Positions 30,017 to 38,902 of a stretch of DNA of 41,539 bases are shown here, piece after piece (position 1 is the stretch's first letter; each line of letters opens with the position of its first letter). The translations under genes were made by a program, and so were the position numbers. The notes under the pieces are model-generated. The model was not told the DNA's origin, did not search any database, and saw nothing but the letters and a program-made list of their open reading frames with translations. The DNA lies in NCBI GenBank assembly GCA_027450005.1, contig DAIDKO010000101.1, positions 1 to 41,539 of the forward strand, written 5' to 3'. The stretch is from Rhodanobacter sp. (GTDB taxonomy: Bacteria; Pseudomonadota; Gammaproteobacteria; Xanthomonadales; Rhodanobacteraceae).

Positions 30017-30993
30017 GCGGAGCGGGCGACTAGATCAAGCGCCATGCGCGCGGCGGCGACCAGACTGGACGGGTCGGCGCGGCCCGTGCCAGCGAGGTCG
30101 AGCGCGGTGCCGTGGTCGACCGAAGTGCGGATGAAAGGCAGGCCGAGGGTGAGGTTGACGGTGCGGTCGAACGCCTCGCTCTTCAACACTGGCAGGGCCT
30201 GATCGTGGTACATCGCCAGCACCGCGTCGTAGCGCTCGCGTTGGGCGGGCACGAAGGCGGTATCGGCGGGCAGCGGGCCGATCAATTGCATGCCTTCGGC
30301 GCGCAGGTCATCCAGCAGCGGGATGATCGTGTCGAGTTCCTCGCGGCCGAGATGACCGCTTTCGCCGGCATGCGGATTCAGGCCCAGCACAGCGATGCGT
30401 GGTTCGGCGATGCCGAACTTCGCGCGCAGTTCCGCGTGCACGATGCGCAGCGTGCGTTCCAGCGATGCGCGGGTGATGGCGGCGGGCACGTCGGCCAGCG
30501 ACAGGTGCGTGGTGGCCAGCGCCACCCGCAGCTCCGGGCTGGCCAGCATCATCACCACGTCGGCACGGGCACGCTCGGCGAAGAACTCGGTGTGGCCGCT
30601 GAAGCGGATGCCGGCTTCGTTGATCGAGGCCTTCTGCAGTGGTGCGGTGACTACCGCATCGTAGCGGCCACCCACGCAGCCGTCGGCAGCTTCGGCCAAG
30701 GTGGCAAGCACGTGCTGCGCGTTGCGCGGGTCGGGCTGGCCGGGGACCTCCGTGGCATTCAGCGGCACATGGTGCACACGCAGGCGGCCGGGTTCGCGCC
30801 GAACGCACGAAGCATCGTGGTCGTCGACCAGCTCGAGGCGGAGGCCGCAACGTGCGGCGGCACGGACAAGCAGCTCGCGGTCTGTGATGGCGACCAGGTC
30901 GGCCGCCAGCGGTGTGGCGGCCAGACGCGCGATCAACTCCGGGCCGACGCCTGCCGGCTCACCCGCGGTGACGGCAAGCCGGGCAAGCGCCAT
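30013..30993 (-). CDS. pdxA: 4-hydroxythreonine-4-phosphate dehydrogenase
   Basis: PdxA oxidises 4-phosphohydroxy-L-threonine in DXP-dependent vitamin B6 synthesis. The protein (326 residues) starts M-A-L-A-R-L-A-V-T-A-G-E-P-A-G-V-G-P-E, typical for the family. It has the metal-site segments G-H-T-E-F near residue 135 and L-N-P-H-A-G-E near 203, and Y-H-D-Q-A near 262. I chose ATG 30993 because a GGAGG lies eight bases before it, just past the surA stop. A GTG nine bases upstream (31002) is also in frame. Confidence 0.95.
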   Translation of the reverse strand: MALARLAVTAGEPAGVGPELIARLAATPLAADLVAITDRELLVRAAARCGLRLELVDDHDASCVRREPGRLRVHHVPLNATEVPGQPDPRNAQHVLATLAEAADGCVGGRYDAVVTAPLQKASINEAGIRFSGHTEFFAERARADVVMMLASPELRVALATTHLSLADVPAAITRASLERTLRIVHAELRAKFGIAEPRIAVLGLNPHAGESGHLGREELDTIIPLLDDLRAEGMQLIGPLPADTAFVPAQRERYDAVLAMYHDQALPVLKSEAFDRTVNLTLGLPFIRTSVDHGTALDLAGTGRADPSSLVAAARMALDLVARSA

Positions 30994-31007
30994 GCCGGGC
31001 ACCTCCG

Positions 31008-32366
31008 TCAGGAGGCGCTTCCGGCGTCGGCCGGGGTGTTGCTGCTGTCGCGCAGCGCAGGCACCAGCACACGAACATAGGCGTTCGCACGCAGCTGGCG
31101 CAGGAAATCCTCGTAGGCCTGCTCGGCCTTGCGGTTGCCGATGGCCTGACGGGCCTGGTCACGTTCCATCTGGGTGGTGACGTCGCTCTGGCGCGTGCCG
31201 ACTAGTTGCAGGATGTCCCAGCCAGCGTCGGTCTGGAACGGCTGCGAGACCTCGTTGATCTTCAGCTGGCCGAGCTGCTGGGCGACGGCGGCGCCCCAGG
31301 CCTGCTGCGCGAACCAGCCCATGTCACCGCCAGCATTGGCGGTGGTGTCGTCGTTGGAGTTTTCCTTGGCCAGCTTGGCAAAGTCTGCATGTTTGTTGAC
31401 TATCTGGTCGTACAGTTCCTGCGCCTTCTGCTGCGCCTGCGCGGGCGTGACCAGCTCGCTGGGCTTGATCAGGATCTGGCGTGCGTGGTACTCGGTGACG
31501 ATCTGCTTAGCTGGCGCGCGCTGGCCGATCAGCTTGAGGATGTGGAAGCCGGTCGGGCCGCGCAGCGCGGGGCTGACGTCGCCGGGCTTCATGTTGGCCA
31601 CGGTGTCGGCGAAGGCCGGCGGGATCTCGTCCATGCGACGCCAGCCAAGGTCGCCGCCATCCAGCGCGTCGGGCGCGTCGGAGTAGCGGATCGCCGCGGC
31701 GTGGAAATCCATGCCGCCCTTGATCGCCGCCTCGGCCTGCTCGGCCTTGGCTGCGGCAGCCTGGATCGCGGCGGCATCGGCGCCGCTCGGGATGCTGATC
31801 TGGATGTGCGCCAGGTGCACTTCGCCGGCCTTGTAGCTGGGGCTGGCAAGCAGATTGTCGATCTCGCTGTCGGTGACCGACACCGAGTCGTGCACCACGT
31901 TCTGGTGGAGCTGCTGCACGGTGAGCTGGTCGGCCAACTGTTGGCGGAAGGAGGCGAAATCCTGGCCGGTGCGCTCGACTTCGGTGCGCAGTTGGTCGGG
32001 AGTCATCTTGTTCTGCTGGGCCACCTGGGCCACCGCTTGGTCGACCTGGGCGTCGGAGACATGGATGCCCCGGTCGTCGGCCTTCTGCAGCTGCAGCTTC
32101 ATCAGGATCAGGCGGTCGAGCACCTGCTGCTGCAGAACGTTCAGCGGCGGCAACTGGCCGGGCTGGCTGGCGTATTGCTGCTGGACCGAGCGCACGGCGT
32201 TGTCCAGCTCGCTCTGCAGGATCACGTCCTCGTTTACTACCGCAACGATGCGGTCAAGCGTGTTGGACGGTGCACTGGCGCCAGCGCTGGGCAGCAATTG
32301 CGCCTGTGCGGGCAGCGCGAGCGCGAACACGAGGATGGACAGGAGCGGGGCGAGGAAACGCTTCAT
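31008..32366 (-). CDS. surA: Periplasmic chaperone and peptidyl-prolyl isomerase SurA
   Basis: SurA escorts unfolded outer-membrane proteins, LptD among them, to the BAM complex. The 452-residue precursor has a signal peptide (residues 1-22, ending A-Q-A). The SurA N-domain runs from L-D-R-I-V-A-V-V-N-E-D-V-I. Two parvulin domains follow (H-L-A-H-I-Q-I near 185 and Y-H-A-R-Q-I-L-I near 292), and then a C-terminal helix. The second parvulin domain includes G-G-D-M-G-W-F, typical of the active one in E. coli. It lies 29 bases after lptD and 14 bases before the pdxA start in the usual operon order. Confidence 0.96.
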   Translation of the reverse strand: MKRFLAPLLSILVFALALPAQAQLLPSAGASAPSNTLDRIVAVVNEDVILQSELDNAVRSVQQQYASQPGQLPPLNVLQQQVLDRLILMKLQLQKADDRGIHVSDAQVDQAVAQVAQQNKMTPDQLRTEVERTGQDFASFRQQLADQLTVQQLHQNVVHDSVSVTDSEIDNLLASPSYKAGEVHLAHIQISIPSGADAAAIQAAAAKAEQAEAAIKGGMDFHAAAIRYSDAPDALDGGDLGWRRMDEIPPAFADTVANMKPGDVSPALRGPTGFHILKLIGQRAPAKQIVTEYHARQILIKPSELVTPAQAQQKAQELYDQIVNKHADFAKLAKENSNDDTTANAGGDMGWFAQQAWGAAVAQQLGQLKINEVSQPFQTDAGWDILQLVGTRQSDVTTQMERDQARQAIGNRKAEQAYEDFLRQLRANAYVRVLVPALRDSSNTPADAGSAS

Positions 32367-32395
32367 CGGGGAGCAGCCGGAATGGATACAGCGGT

Positions 32396-34846
32396 TTATT
32401 GATAGCCGAGAATATCACGGCGCAGCAGTGGGTCGATTTGGCCGCCCGTGGAGCCCAGCCCCTTGAAGACGACTTCGAACATGATGGCGTTGTCGCGCAA
32501 GTTGACATGGCTAGACGTCGGAGCCGGTGCGTAGCCGAAATAACCTTGGTTCACGTAGCTGCGATCGACCAGGCGCAGCGTGACGCAACAGCTGTCGTAC
32601 TCCACGCCGGCCAGCGCCTCGATGGTGCCTTTCAGCGGGTTGACCACGCCCTTGATCGGCTTGGCATAGGTCCATGCACCGATCAGGCGCCAGCGATCGG
32701 ACAGCGGATAGACCGCCGAGGCACTGTATTGTTCCATCAGCCCGCGCCGGTATCGGTAGGCGAAGTTGACTACTCCGTCCAGGCCCAGCCGCCCCTGCAA
32801 CTGCAGCATGGCCATGTCGGTGTAGCGGGTGTTCGGATCCCATTGGTAGGAGCTGCTGGCGCGCCAGTCGTCGCTGAGCTGCAGGTCGAGCTGGGCCACA
32901 TAGGCCGAACGGCTCCAGTCGGTAGCCGCTGATGCCGTGTTGGCGCTGTTCGGCATCTGCACCCTCTGCGGGGTGAAGTAGTGGATCTGGCCGATGCTGG
33001 CCGACAGCCGTTCCACGCCACCCTCGTCGAGCAGGCGCGTAGTGAGCGCCGCAGTGAGGTTCTTCGCGTTCATCTGGCGGTCCGCACCGGAGAACTGGTT
33101 GGTGGAGAACAGCTGCCAATAGTCGAACGACATCAGGCTGGTGTCGAACAGTGGCTGGTCGTTCTGGTTGCGGTACGGCACGTACAGGTAATACAGGCGT
33201 GGCTCCAGCGTCTGCGTGTAGCTGCGGCCGAACAGCGAAGTGCTGCGGTCGAACACCAAGCCGCTGTCCACGCTTACGATGGGCAGCGAACGGCTGGGCG
33301 ATTGCCGGGTGAACGGCGACGCCGTGCCGCTACCCAGCAGGCCGAAGTAGCCGTAGTTCTGGTAGCCGTTGCTGAGCTGGTAGTCGGTGTAGCGCCATGC
33401 CACGCGCGGGCGCACGAACCAGGCCTGGTTGCCGAAATCCGCGGACAGGTAAGGCTGGACGTCTTCGCGATTGCCTTCCACGTTGTCCGGCTTGCGGAAT
33501 GCCGTGAACTGGTTGGTCATGCCGAATTCCAGCCAGTTGGCGATTGGCCAGTCGATATTGAACTCGGCGCTGGGCAGTTGCCGGTAGGGCAGGGAGGCGT
33601 CCGTGGTGAACGGGTTCATGTTCTGGTATGCGACGCCGCCCAGCGAGGCGCCCCATGTCGCGTCGCCCCACTTGCCGCCGCCGGCGACCTGCGCGCTGGA
33701 GCCGAGGATGTAGACCGGTGCGCCGCCCAGCTGGTCGCCGAAGTCGTACTGGAAGTTGTTGTCCGAGCTGCGATCGATCGAGGTGCTGAAATTCCAGCTC
33801 CCCCACAGGTGTGTGGTGTCGCTGAACTGCACCCGGTAGCGGTTGGTGCCGGCGGTGTGGGCCGTGGTGCCCGGATCGGTGACGCCGTGGTCGCTCGGCA
33901 GGAACTGCGCATCCAGCGTGCCCCTGCTGCCTGGCAGCAGGTAGCGGAATTCGGCGTCCAGCATGCTGCCATGGAGGCTGTAGAAGCGGGGATCCAGCGT
34001 CGCGTCGTAGTTGGGCGCCAGGTCGAGGTAGAACGGCGTGCTGAGCATGTAGCCCGAACGGCTGGTGTGGCCGAAGGTCGGGTACAGGAAGCCGGTCATG
34101 CGCCGCTTGTCCACCGGGAAGCTGATCCACGGCAGGTACAGCAGCGGCACGCCGCCGACGCGGAACGTGGCGTCGCGCGCCACGCCGCGTCCACTGACCT
34201 TGTCCACGGCAATGGACTTGCCGCGGAATTCCCACAAATGGTGGCCCACGTCGCAGGTGGAGTAAGTGGCCTGCGAGTAGCGGGTGCGGTTGGCGTCGAA
34301 CATCTGCGCCTTGCTTGCCGTGCCGTTGCCGCGCGAGTCGAGCATCTGGTAGCGCACGTTGTCGGCGATGCCGGTGCTGGCGTCGTTGTTGCCGCGCGCG
34401 TGCGTGGCTGCCATCAGTCCGCCGGCATCCTGATAGCGCACGTTGCCGCGCGCGTCGTAGTCGGTGGTTTGGTCGTTGTAGTCAACCGCATCGGCCTGCA
34501 GCCGTTGGTCGGCACGTTGCATGCGTACGTCGCCGGACAGGTGGTAGACGGTCCGGTTGGAGCTGTCCACGTGCTGTGCCCGGACGTAGGTATCGCTGGT
34601 ATCGCGCAGGCTGCTGTCCGTGCTCAGCGTGGGATCGTAGAACTCCAGCATCGCGTTCGGGCGGCACATCGCGTAGTTGTATGGACGCGGCTTGCAGGTG
34701 AAGGAGCCCAGCGGGCAGGACGAACCGCTGCCGTCCGGCGTCGTCATGCCGGCATGCCCGGGGTTGCCGGCCTCGGCACGCCCGCCGATCAAAGCAAGGG
34801 CGGCGGCGACCGCCAGCAGGCGGCGTGGAGGGAGCTTGCGCGTCAC
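32396..34846 (-). CDS. lptD: LPS-assembly outer-membrane protein LptD
   Basis: LptD forms, with LptE, the outer-membrane translocon that inserts LPS. The 816-residue precursor has a signal peptide of about 26 residues. A periplasmic OstA/LptA-like domain follows (G-D-V-R-M-Q-R-A-D-Q-R-L-Q-A-D near 105), and then the C-terminal beta-barrel. Cysteines used for the family's disulphide rearrangement are visible: several near the mature N-terminus, one in Y-S-T-C-D-V near 195, and the C-terminal pair in Y-D-S-C-C-V-T. It is first in the lptD-surA-pdxA-rsmA-apaG-apaH operon. Confidence 0.97.
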   Translation of the reverse strand: MTRKLPPRRLLAVAAALALIGGRAEAGNPGHAGMTTPDGSGSSCPLGSFTCKPRPYNYAMCRPNAMLEFYDPTLSTDSSLRDTSDTYVRAQHVDSSNRTVYHLSGDVRMQRADQRLQADAVDYNDQTTDYDARGNVRYQDAGGLMAATHARGNNDASTGIADNVRYQMLDSRGNGTASKAQMFDANRTRYSQATYSTCDVGHHLWEFRGKSIAVDKVSGRGVARDATFRVGGVPLLYLPWISFPVDKRRMTGFLYPTFGHTSRSGYMLSTPFYLDLAPNYDATLDPRFYSLHGSMLDAEFRYLLPGSRGTLDAQFLPSDHGVTDPGTTAHTAGTNRYRVQFSDTTHLWGSWNFSTSIDRSSDNNFQYDFGDQLGGAPVYILGSSAQVAGGGKWGDATWGASLGGVAYQNMNPFTTDASLPYRQLPSAEFNIDWPIANWLEFGMTNQFTAFRKPDNVEGNREDVQPYLSADFGNQAWFVRPRVAWRYTDYQLSNGYQNYGYFGLLGSGTASPFTRQSPSRSLPIVSVDSGLVFDRSTSLFGRSYTQTLEPRLYYLYVPYRNQNDQPLFDTSLMSFDYWQLFSTNQFSGADRQMNAKNLTAALTTRLLDEGGVERLSASIGQIHYFTPQRVQMPNSANTASAATDWSRSAYVAQLDLQLSDDWRASSSYQWDPNTRYTDMAMLQLQGRLGLDGVVNFAYRYRRGLMEQYSASAVYPLSDRWRLIGAWTYAKPIKGVVNPLKGTIEALAGVEYDSCCVTLRLVDRSYVNQGYFGYAPAPTSSHVNLRDNAIMFEVVFKGLGSTGGQIDPLLRRDILGYQ

Positions 34847-34942
34847 AGTGAAAACCCGGCGGTCGTGAGGGCGGTAACGCTAGCAGAAACACCCCTGATC
34901 AGGCAGGCAGCGGATGCCGCCGGGGGCAATGAGGATTCAGTC

Positions 34943-35340
34943 ATGGGTGGAGCCGGACAGGTCAAAAGCGCGTAGGAATGACGGGCTGAGTTGAGCCCCG
35001 AGCAGTAGCGGTATGCCGCTGCTCGGCCACCGCGCCGCCGTTCAGCGGCAATTGGTACCGCCATCATGCCAAGGGTACCTACGTATGCGTAGCGTGTCGC
35101 AGCGTGCTGTTCGGCGCGGACAGCAAATACGATTCCGGTTCCGGCTGGCCCAGCTTCTGGCAGCCGCTGATCCCGGTCGCCCGGCGCAATTGCGACGACC
35201 ACAGCGACGGCACCCATCGCATCGAGGTGCGCTGCGCGCATCGCGATTCCCATCTGGGGCACCTGTTTCCGGATGGCCCGCGGGCCACCGGTCTGCGCTA
35301 CTACATCAATTCGATGGCGCTGGATTTCGCGCCGGAGTGA
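34943..35340 (+). pseudogene. msrB: Decayed methionine-R-sulfoxide reductase (MsrB)
   Basis: MsrB reduces methionine-R-sulfoxide and has two zinc-binding CxxC pairs and a catalytic Cys in R-Y-C-I-N. From ATG 34943 (GAGG upstream) the frame reads V-K-S-A then TAG (34973-34975), E, TGA (34979-34981), R-A-E-L-S-P-E-Q, then TAG (35006-35008), all in place of coding residues. A frame change between about 35015 and 35041 leads to P-F-S-G-N-W-Y-R-H-H, G-T-Y-V-C-V-A-C and S-G-S-G-W-P-S-F-W. The second zinc pair is C-A-H-R (a Cys lost) and the catalytic motif is R-Y-Y-I-N (Cys to Tyr). The end at 35340 is normal. The C-terminal 78 codons remain open from an internal ATG at 35104, but the product would lack the catalytic residue. 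Confidence 0.88.
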
Positions 35341-35353
35341 GGCTTGTCCTTGG

Positions 35354-35400
35354 GATCATCCCTGATCGCCGAGTCGAGCGGACAGCCCATGGCCGCACTC
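35354..35400. repeat. Dispersed palindromic repeat, copy A
   Basis: GATCA-TCCC-TGATC (35354-35367) is an inverted repeat followed 13 bases later by a GACAGCCCATGGCCGCACTC block. The same order occurs at 40176-40226, aligned apart from a few substitutions and a small gap. It lies between the convergent msrB remnant and the histone-deacetylase-family gene, so it may serve as a bidirectional stop or be a REP-like element. Confidence 0.6.
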
Positions 35401-35405
35401 TCGGC

Positions 35406-36329
35406 TCAGTCCATCAATGCCTCGACATGTGCCGCCGCGCTGGCCGCCAGCGCGGCGAGGTCGTAGCCGCCCTCCAGGGTGGAAACCAGTCGCCCGCCTG
35501 CATGGCGTTTCGCCAGGTCCACCAGCTTCGCCGTGATCCACGCATAGTCCTCGCTGCCGAGGCAGAGATTGGCCAGCGGATCGCGCTGATGTGCGTCGAA
35601 ACCCGCAGACACCAGCACCAGCTGCGGCTTGAACGCGTGCAGCCGCGGCAGCAGATCGCCTTCCCACAGTTCGCGGAACAGGTAGGGACCGTCGCCGGCC
35701 GAGAGTAGCCGGTTGAGGATGTTCCCGTGGCCACGCTCGTTCGGTTGGCCGGTACCTGGATACAGCGGCATTTCGTGGCTGGAGGCGAACAGCACGCGCG
35801 GCTCGCGCCAGAAGATGTCCTGCGTGCCGTTGCCGTGGTGCACGTCGAAATCGGCGATGGCGATGCGTTTCACGCCGTGCGCCGCCAGCGCATGCGCGGC
35901 GGCCACCGCCACGTTGTTGAACAGGCAGAAGCCCATCGCCGATTCGCGCGTGGCGTGGTGTCCCGGTGGGCGCACCGCGCAGAACGCGCGGTGCACTTGG
36001 CCGCCACCAAACACCGCATCCACCGCGGCCGCCGCGGCGCCAGCCGCGCGCAAGGCGGCTTCGGCAGAGCCTGGCGACAGCACGGTGTCGTCGTCCAGTC
36101 GCTGTACGGCGCCCTCGGGCACGGCAGCGAGCATCCGCTCGACATGGGCGGCGGTGTGCACGCGCAGCAGTTGCTCGCGGCTGGCGCGGGGCGCTTCCAC
36201 GCGGTCCAGTGCGGCAAAGCGATCGTGGTCGAGCGCGCGCAGCACGGTTGCGAGGCGCGACGGCGCCTCGGGATGCCCGGGGCCGTTGTGGTGATGCAGG
36301 CAAGCGGAGTGCGTGTACAGCCGCAGCAT
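35406..36329 (-). CDS. Histone-deacetylase-family (acetylpolyamine amidohydrolase-like) enzyme
   Basis: A 307-residue zinc amidohydrolase of the arginase/deacetylase fold. The catalytic dyad H124-H125 lies in P-P-G-H-H-A. Zinc ligands are D162 and H164 in D-F-D-V-H-H-G-N-G-T, plus D245 in S-A-G-F-D-A-H. The transition-state Tyr is in E-G-G-Y-D near 289. Bacterial members deacetylate acetylpolyamines, acetyl-lysine or other small amides. The substrate here is unknown. It starts nine bases after the adenosyltransferase gene, apparently in one operon. Confidence 0.88.
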   Translation of the reverse strand: MLRLYTHSACLHHHNGPGHPEAPSRLATVLRALDHDRFAALDRVEAPRASREQLLRVHTAAHVERMLAAVPEGAVQRLDDDTVLSPGSAEAALRAAGAAAAAVDAVFGGGQVHRAFCAVRPPGHHATRESAMGFCLFNNVAVAAAHALAAHGVKRIAIADFDVHHGNGTQDIFWREPRVLFASSHEMPLYPGTGQPNERGHGNILNRLLSAGDGPYLFRELWEGDLLPRLHAFKPQLVLVSAGFDAHQRDPLANLCLGSEDYAWITAKLVDLAKRHAGGRLVSTLEGGYDLAALAASAAAHVEALMD

Positions 36330-36338
36330 ACGGAGGCC

Positions 36339-36911
36339 TCAACCGGCGGAAGGCTTGCGCCGCCGCTCGTGCTGCCAGAGGACTTCGCCATGGCCGCCGC
36401 CGCGCGCCAGCACACGGCATAGCACGAACAGCAGGTCGGAAAGGCGGTTGAGGTAGCGCTGCGCCTGCGGGCGTACCTCCGGCTCCGCGCGGCGCAGCGC
36501 GATCACCTCTCGCTCCGCGCGGCGGCACACGGTGCGCGCCAGATGGCAGCAGGAGGCCGCCATGCCGCCGCCGGGCAGGATGAAATCCTTCAGCGGTGGC
36601 AGTGGTTCATTGAAGCCGTCGAGCACGCTCTCCAGCCGCGCGACGTCGACGTCCTCGATCATCGCCATGCCCGGGATGCACAGCTCGCCGCCGAGGTCGA
36701 ACAGCTCGTGTTGGATCTGCGTCAGCGCCTCGCGCACCGCTGCGTCGACGCCATCGCTGGCGAGCACCATGCCGATCGTACTGTTGAGCTCGTCCACCGT
36801 ACCGTAGGCGGCGACTCGCGGCGAATCCTTCGAAACGCGCGAACCGTCGCCGAGGCCGGTGGAGCCGTCGTCGCCGGTGCGCGTGTAGATTTTCGAGAGG
36901 CGGTTGCCCAC
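36339..36911 (-). CDS. Cob(I)alamin adenosyltransferase, PduO/MMAB type
   Basis: This enzyme transfers the adenosyl group of ATP to cob(I)alamin, making coenzyme B12. The 190-residue protein begins G-N-R-L-S-K-I-Y-T-R-T-G-D-D-G-S-T-G-L, the family's ATP-binding N-terminus. It has V-D-E-L-N-S near residue 39, and the C-terminal Y-L-N-R-L-S-D-L-L-F motif near 160. I chose the GTG at 36911, where homology begins; an ATG at 36935 is possible but overlaps the previous gene. It directly follows the BtuM-like gene, pairing uptake of B12 with its activation. Confidence 0.88.
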   Translation of the reverse strand: MGNRLSKIYTRTGDDGSTGLGDGSRVSKDSPRVAAYGTVDELNSTIGMVLASDGVDAAVREALTQIQHELFDLGGELCIPGMAMIEDVDVARLESVLDGFNEPLPPLKDFILPGGGMAASCCHLARTVCRRAEREVIALRRAEPEVRPQAQRYLNRLSDLLFVLCRVLARGGGHGEVLWQHERRRKPSAG

Positions 36912-36912
36912 G

Positions 36913-37512
36913 TCAATGCTGCATCTGGCCGCCATGCTGCGGGGCGCGCGACAGTTGCGTCGCCAGCACGTGCGTCGCGGCGCCGAGCCCCGCGTAGAGG
37001 GCGGTGCCCTCGAGGAAAGGCAGGTACCAGTCGCCGAGGTTGGCGAACCACGCGCCGAAGCTGCGTGGTGACGGCACGTTGGCGCTGATCCAGTAGAAAC
37101 TGCCGTTGGAGATCAGGTAGCAGGCGCCTTCCGCAACCAGCAGTGCGGCAACCGCGAGACCGAGCGTGCGCAGGTCGAAGCCGGACTCCTGCTTAGCCAG
37201 CCAGCTGCCGCCCAGCCACAGCGCGCCGTAGGACGGCACCAAGAACCAGTAGGCCGCCGATACGCAGTAATGGTTCCAGAAGTCGATGCCTTGGCCGCTG
37301 ATGACGAAGTAGTCCACCAGCACCGCTTCGGCCATCAGCAGCGGAAAGGCCCAGCGGCCCTGGCCGCGCAGCCAGAAGCCGGCGAGGAAGAACACGCCCC
37401 AGGACGCGTCCCACAGCGCATGGTGCAGCAGCGAGGGATGGAAGCGGGTGAAGCCCATCACCAGGGCCAGGGCCAGAAGAATGGCCAGGCGTCGGGCCGT
37501 TGTCGTTGCCAT
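36913..37512 (-). CDS. btuM: BtuM-like solitary cobalamin transporter (ECF S-component type)
   Basis: A 199-residue integral membrane protein with five to six hydrophobic segments. The pattern W-D-A-S-W-G-V-F-F-L-A-G-F near residue 34, then W-N-H-Y-C83-V-S-A-A-Y-W-F-L-V-P-S-Y-G-A-L-W near 79-100, fits BtuM proteins as I recall them. These are cobalamin transporters of Gram-negative bacteria that resemble ECF S-components and use a conserved Cys (C80 in Thiobacillus denitrificans) to bind cobalt and remove cyanide. The next gene, two bases past its stop, is a cob(I)alamin adenosyltransferase, which strongly supports a B12 role. No cobalamin riboswitch is visible upstream. The ATG at 37512 was chosen over an upstream in-frame start that only adds Arg-rich codons. 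Confidence 0.65.
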   Translation of the reverse strand: MATTTARRLAILLALALVMGFTRFHPSLLHHALWDASWGVFFLAGFWLRGQGRWAFPLLMAEAVLVDYFVISGQGIDFWNHYCVSAAYWFLVPSYGALWLGGSWLAKQESGFDLRTLGLAVAALLVAEGACYLISNGSFYWISANVPSPRSFGAWFANLGDWYLPFLEGTALYAGLGAATHVLATQLSRAPQHGGQMQH

Positions 37513-37657
37513 GTGTACTCCGTGCAGCTCGCGGGATTCAGACGCACAGTTTAGCCCAAGACCCCGCTTGCGATCCCCGCGACGTGCCCTGGTCCTCACC
37601 CATCATCGGGACCATCCGTGGACCGCCAGCCGGAGGAGCTGCAGTCAGCGAGGCGTG

Positions 37658-38902
37658 ATGGCGCGTATCATGCTGCGCATGAATCCCTCCGCATCCCCTG
37701 CCGTCGGCAGCGTGCTGATCGTGGGCGGCGGCCTGGTCGGTGCCAGCCTCGCCATCGCGCTGGACGCTGCCGGCATTGCTGCCACCCTGGTCGAAGCCGC
37801 TGCGCCGCGCATCGACGCCCAACCCAGTTACGACGAGCGTAACCTCGCGCTGGCACGTGCCACCGTCAACGGACTGGCTGCGATCGGCGTGTGGCCCCAT
37901 GCAGCGGCGCAGGCCACGCCAATCCGGCATATCCACGTCAGTCGCGCCGGCGAGTTCGGCAGCGCGCGCATCGATGCGGCGAAACATGGCGTCGACGCGC
38001 TGGGCTGGACCTTGCCCGCCCGCGAACTGGGCGCGGCTCTGCTGCGCCGGCTGGAAGCCTGCACGCGTTTGACCCGGCTCGCGCCCGCCCGGCTGGAAGC
38101 GCTGGAAAGGCTGCCCGAGGGCTGGCGCGCGCGCGTTCGCACGGAGGAGGGTCAGCGCAAAGTCGACGCCACGCTGCTGGTGGGCGCCGACGGCACCGAG
38201 TCGTTGGTGCGCATACGCCTCGGCATCGAGGCCGAACGCTACGACTACGAGCAGACCCTGTTCGTTGCCACCGTCAAGCCCGAGCGCGTGCATGCGAATC
38301 GCGCCTTCGAGCGCTTTTCGGACCAGGGTCCGGTGGCTCTGTTGCCTCTTGCGCAGGGGCGCTGCGGGCTGGTGCTCACCGTGCCCGCCGAACACGCCGA
38401 CGCGGTGGCGGCGATGGACGACGATGCCTTCATCGCACTGGCGCAGCACCGCTTCGGCTGGCGACTGGGTCGTCTCGACCGGCCTGGCCGACGCCATCCA
38501 TACGCGATCAGGCGCGTCGCCGCGCGGCAACTCGTCGGCCCCCGCGCGGTGCTGGTCGGCAATGCGGCGCAGACCGTGCATCCGATCGGTGCGCAAGGCT
38601 TCAACCTCGGCCTGCGCGACGCGCTGACCCTGGCCGAGATGGTGGCTGCGGCGGAGGATCCGGGCGCACCCGGACTGCTGGAGCACTACGCTGCGCGGCG
38701 CGCGGCCGACCGCGAGGGCACCATGGTGATGAGCCACGGGCTGGTGCGCCTGGCCTGCCTCGAGCAGCCGTTGCTCGCGCCGCTGCGTTCGCTGGCGCTG
38801 CTTGCCCATGACCGCCTGGCCCCGTTGCAGGAACGTCTGGCCCGGCACGGCATGGGCTTCCGTGGCGAGCCGCCGCATGCGGTGCTGGAGCGTCTGCCAT
38901 GA
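37658..38902 (+). CDS. ubiH: Ubiquinone-synthesis flavin hydroxylase, UbiH-like
   Basis: A 414-residue FAD monooxygenase of the UbiH/UbiI/COQ6 family, which hydroxylates the aromatic ring of ubiquinone precursors. It has V-G-G-G-L-V-G-A-S near residue 18 (FAD loop), Y-D-E-R-N-L-A-L near 50, G-A-D-G-T-E-S near 177, and G-N-A-A-Q-T-V-H-P-I-G-A-Q-G-F-N-L-G near 300, the second FAD motif. The start may be the ATG at 37658 (GAGG seven bases upstream) or the ATG at 37679, closer to where similarity begins. It overlaps the next hydroxylase by four bases. Assignment to UbiH over a paralogue is by resemblance. Confidence 0.82.
   Translation: MARIMLRMNPSASPAVGSVLIVGGGLVGASLAIALDAAGIAATLVEAAAPRIDAQPSYDERNLALARATVNGLAAIGVWPHAAAQATPIRHIHVSRAGEFGSARIDAAKHGVDALGWTLPARELGAALLRRLEACTRLTRLAPARLEALERLPEGWRARVRTEEGQRKVDATLLVGADGTESLVRIRLGIEAERYDYEQTLFVATVKPERVHANRAFERFSDQGPVALLPLAQGRCGLVLTVPAEHADAVAAMDDDAFIALAQHRFGWRLGRLDRPGRRHPYAIRRVAARQLVGPRAVLVGNAAQTVHPIGAQGFNLGLRDALTLAEMVAAAEDPGAPGLLEHYAARRAADREGTMVMSHGLVRLACLEQPLLAPLRSLALLAHDRLAPLQERLARHGMGFRGEPPHAVLERLP

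Noticed and set aside
32981-34975. 664-codon plus-strand open frame antisense to lptD
   Set aside because: Low-complexity Val/Ala/Gly/Arg composition with no recognisable domain, and it lies wholly across lptD.
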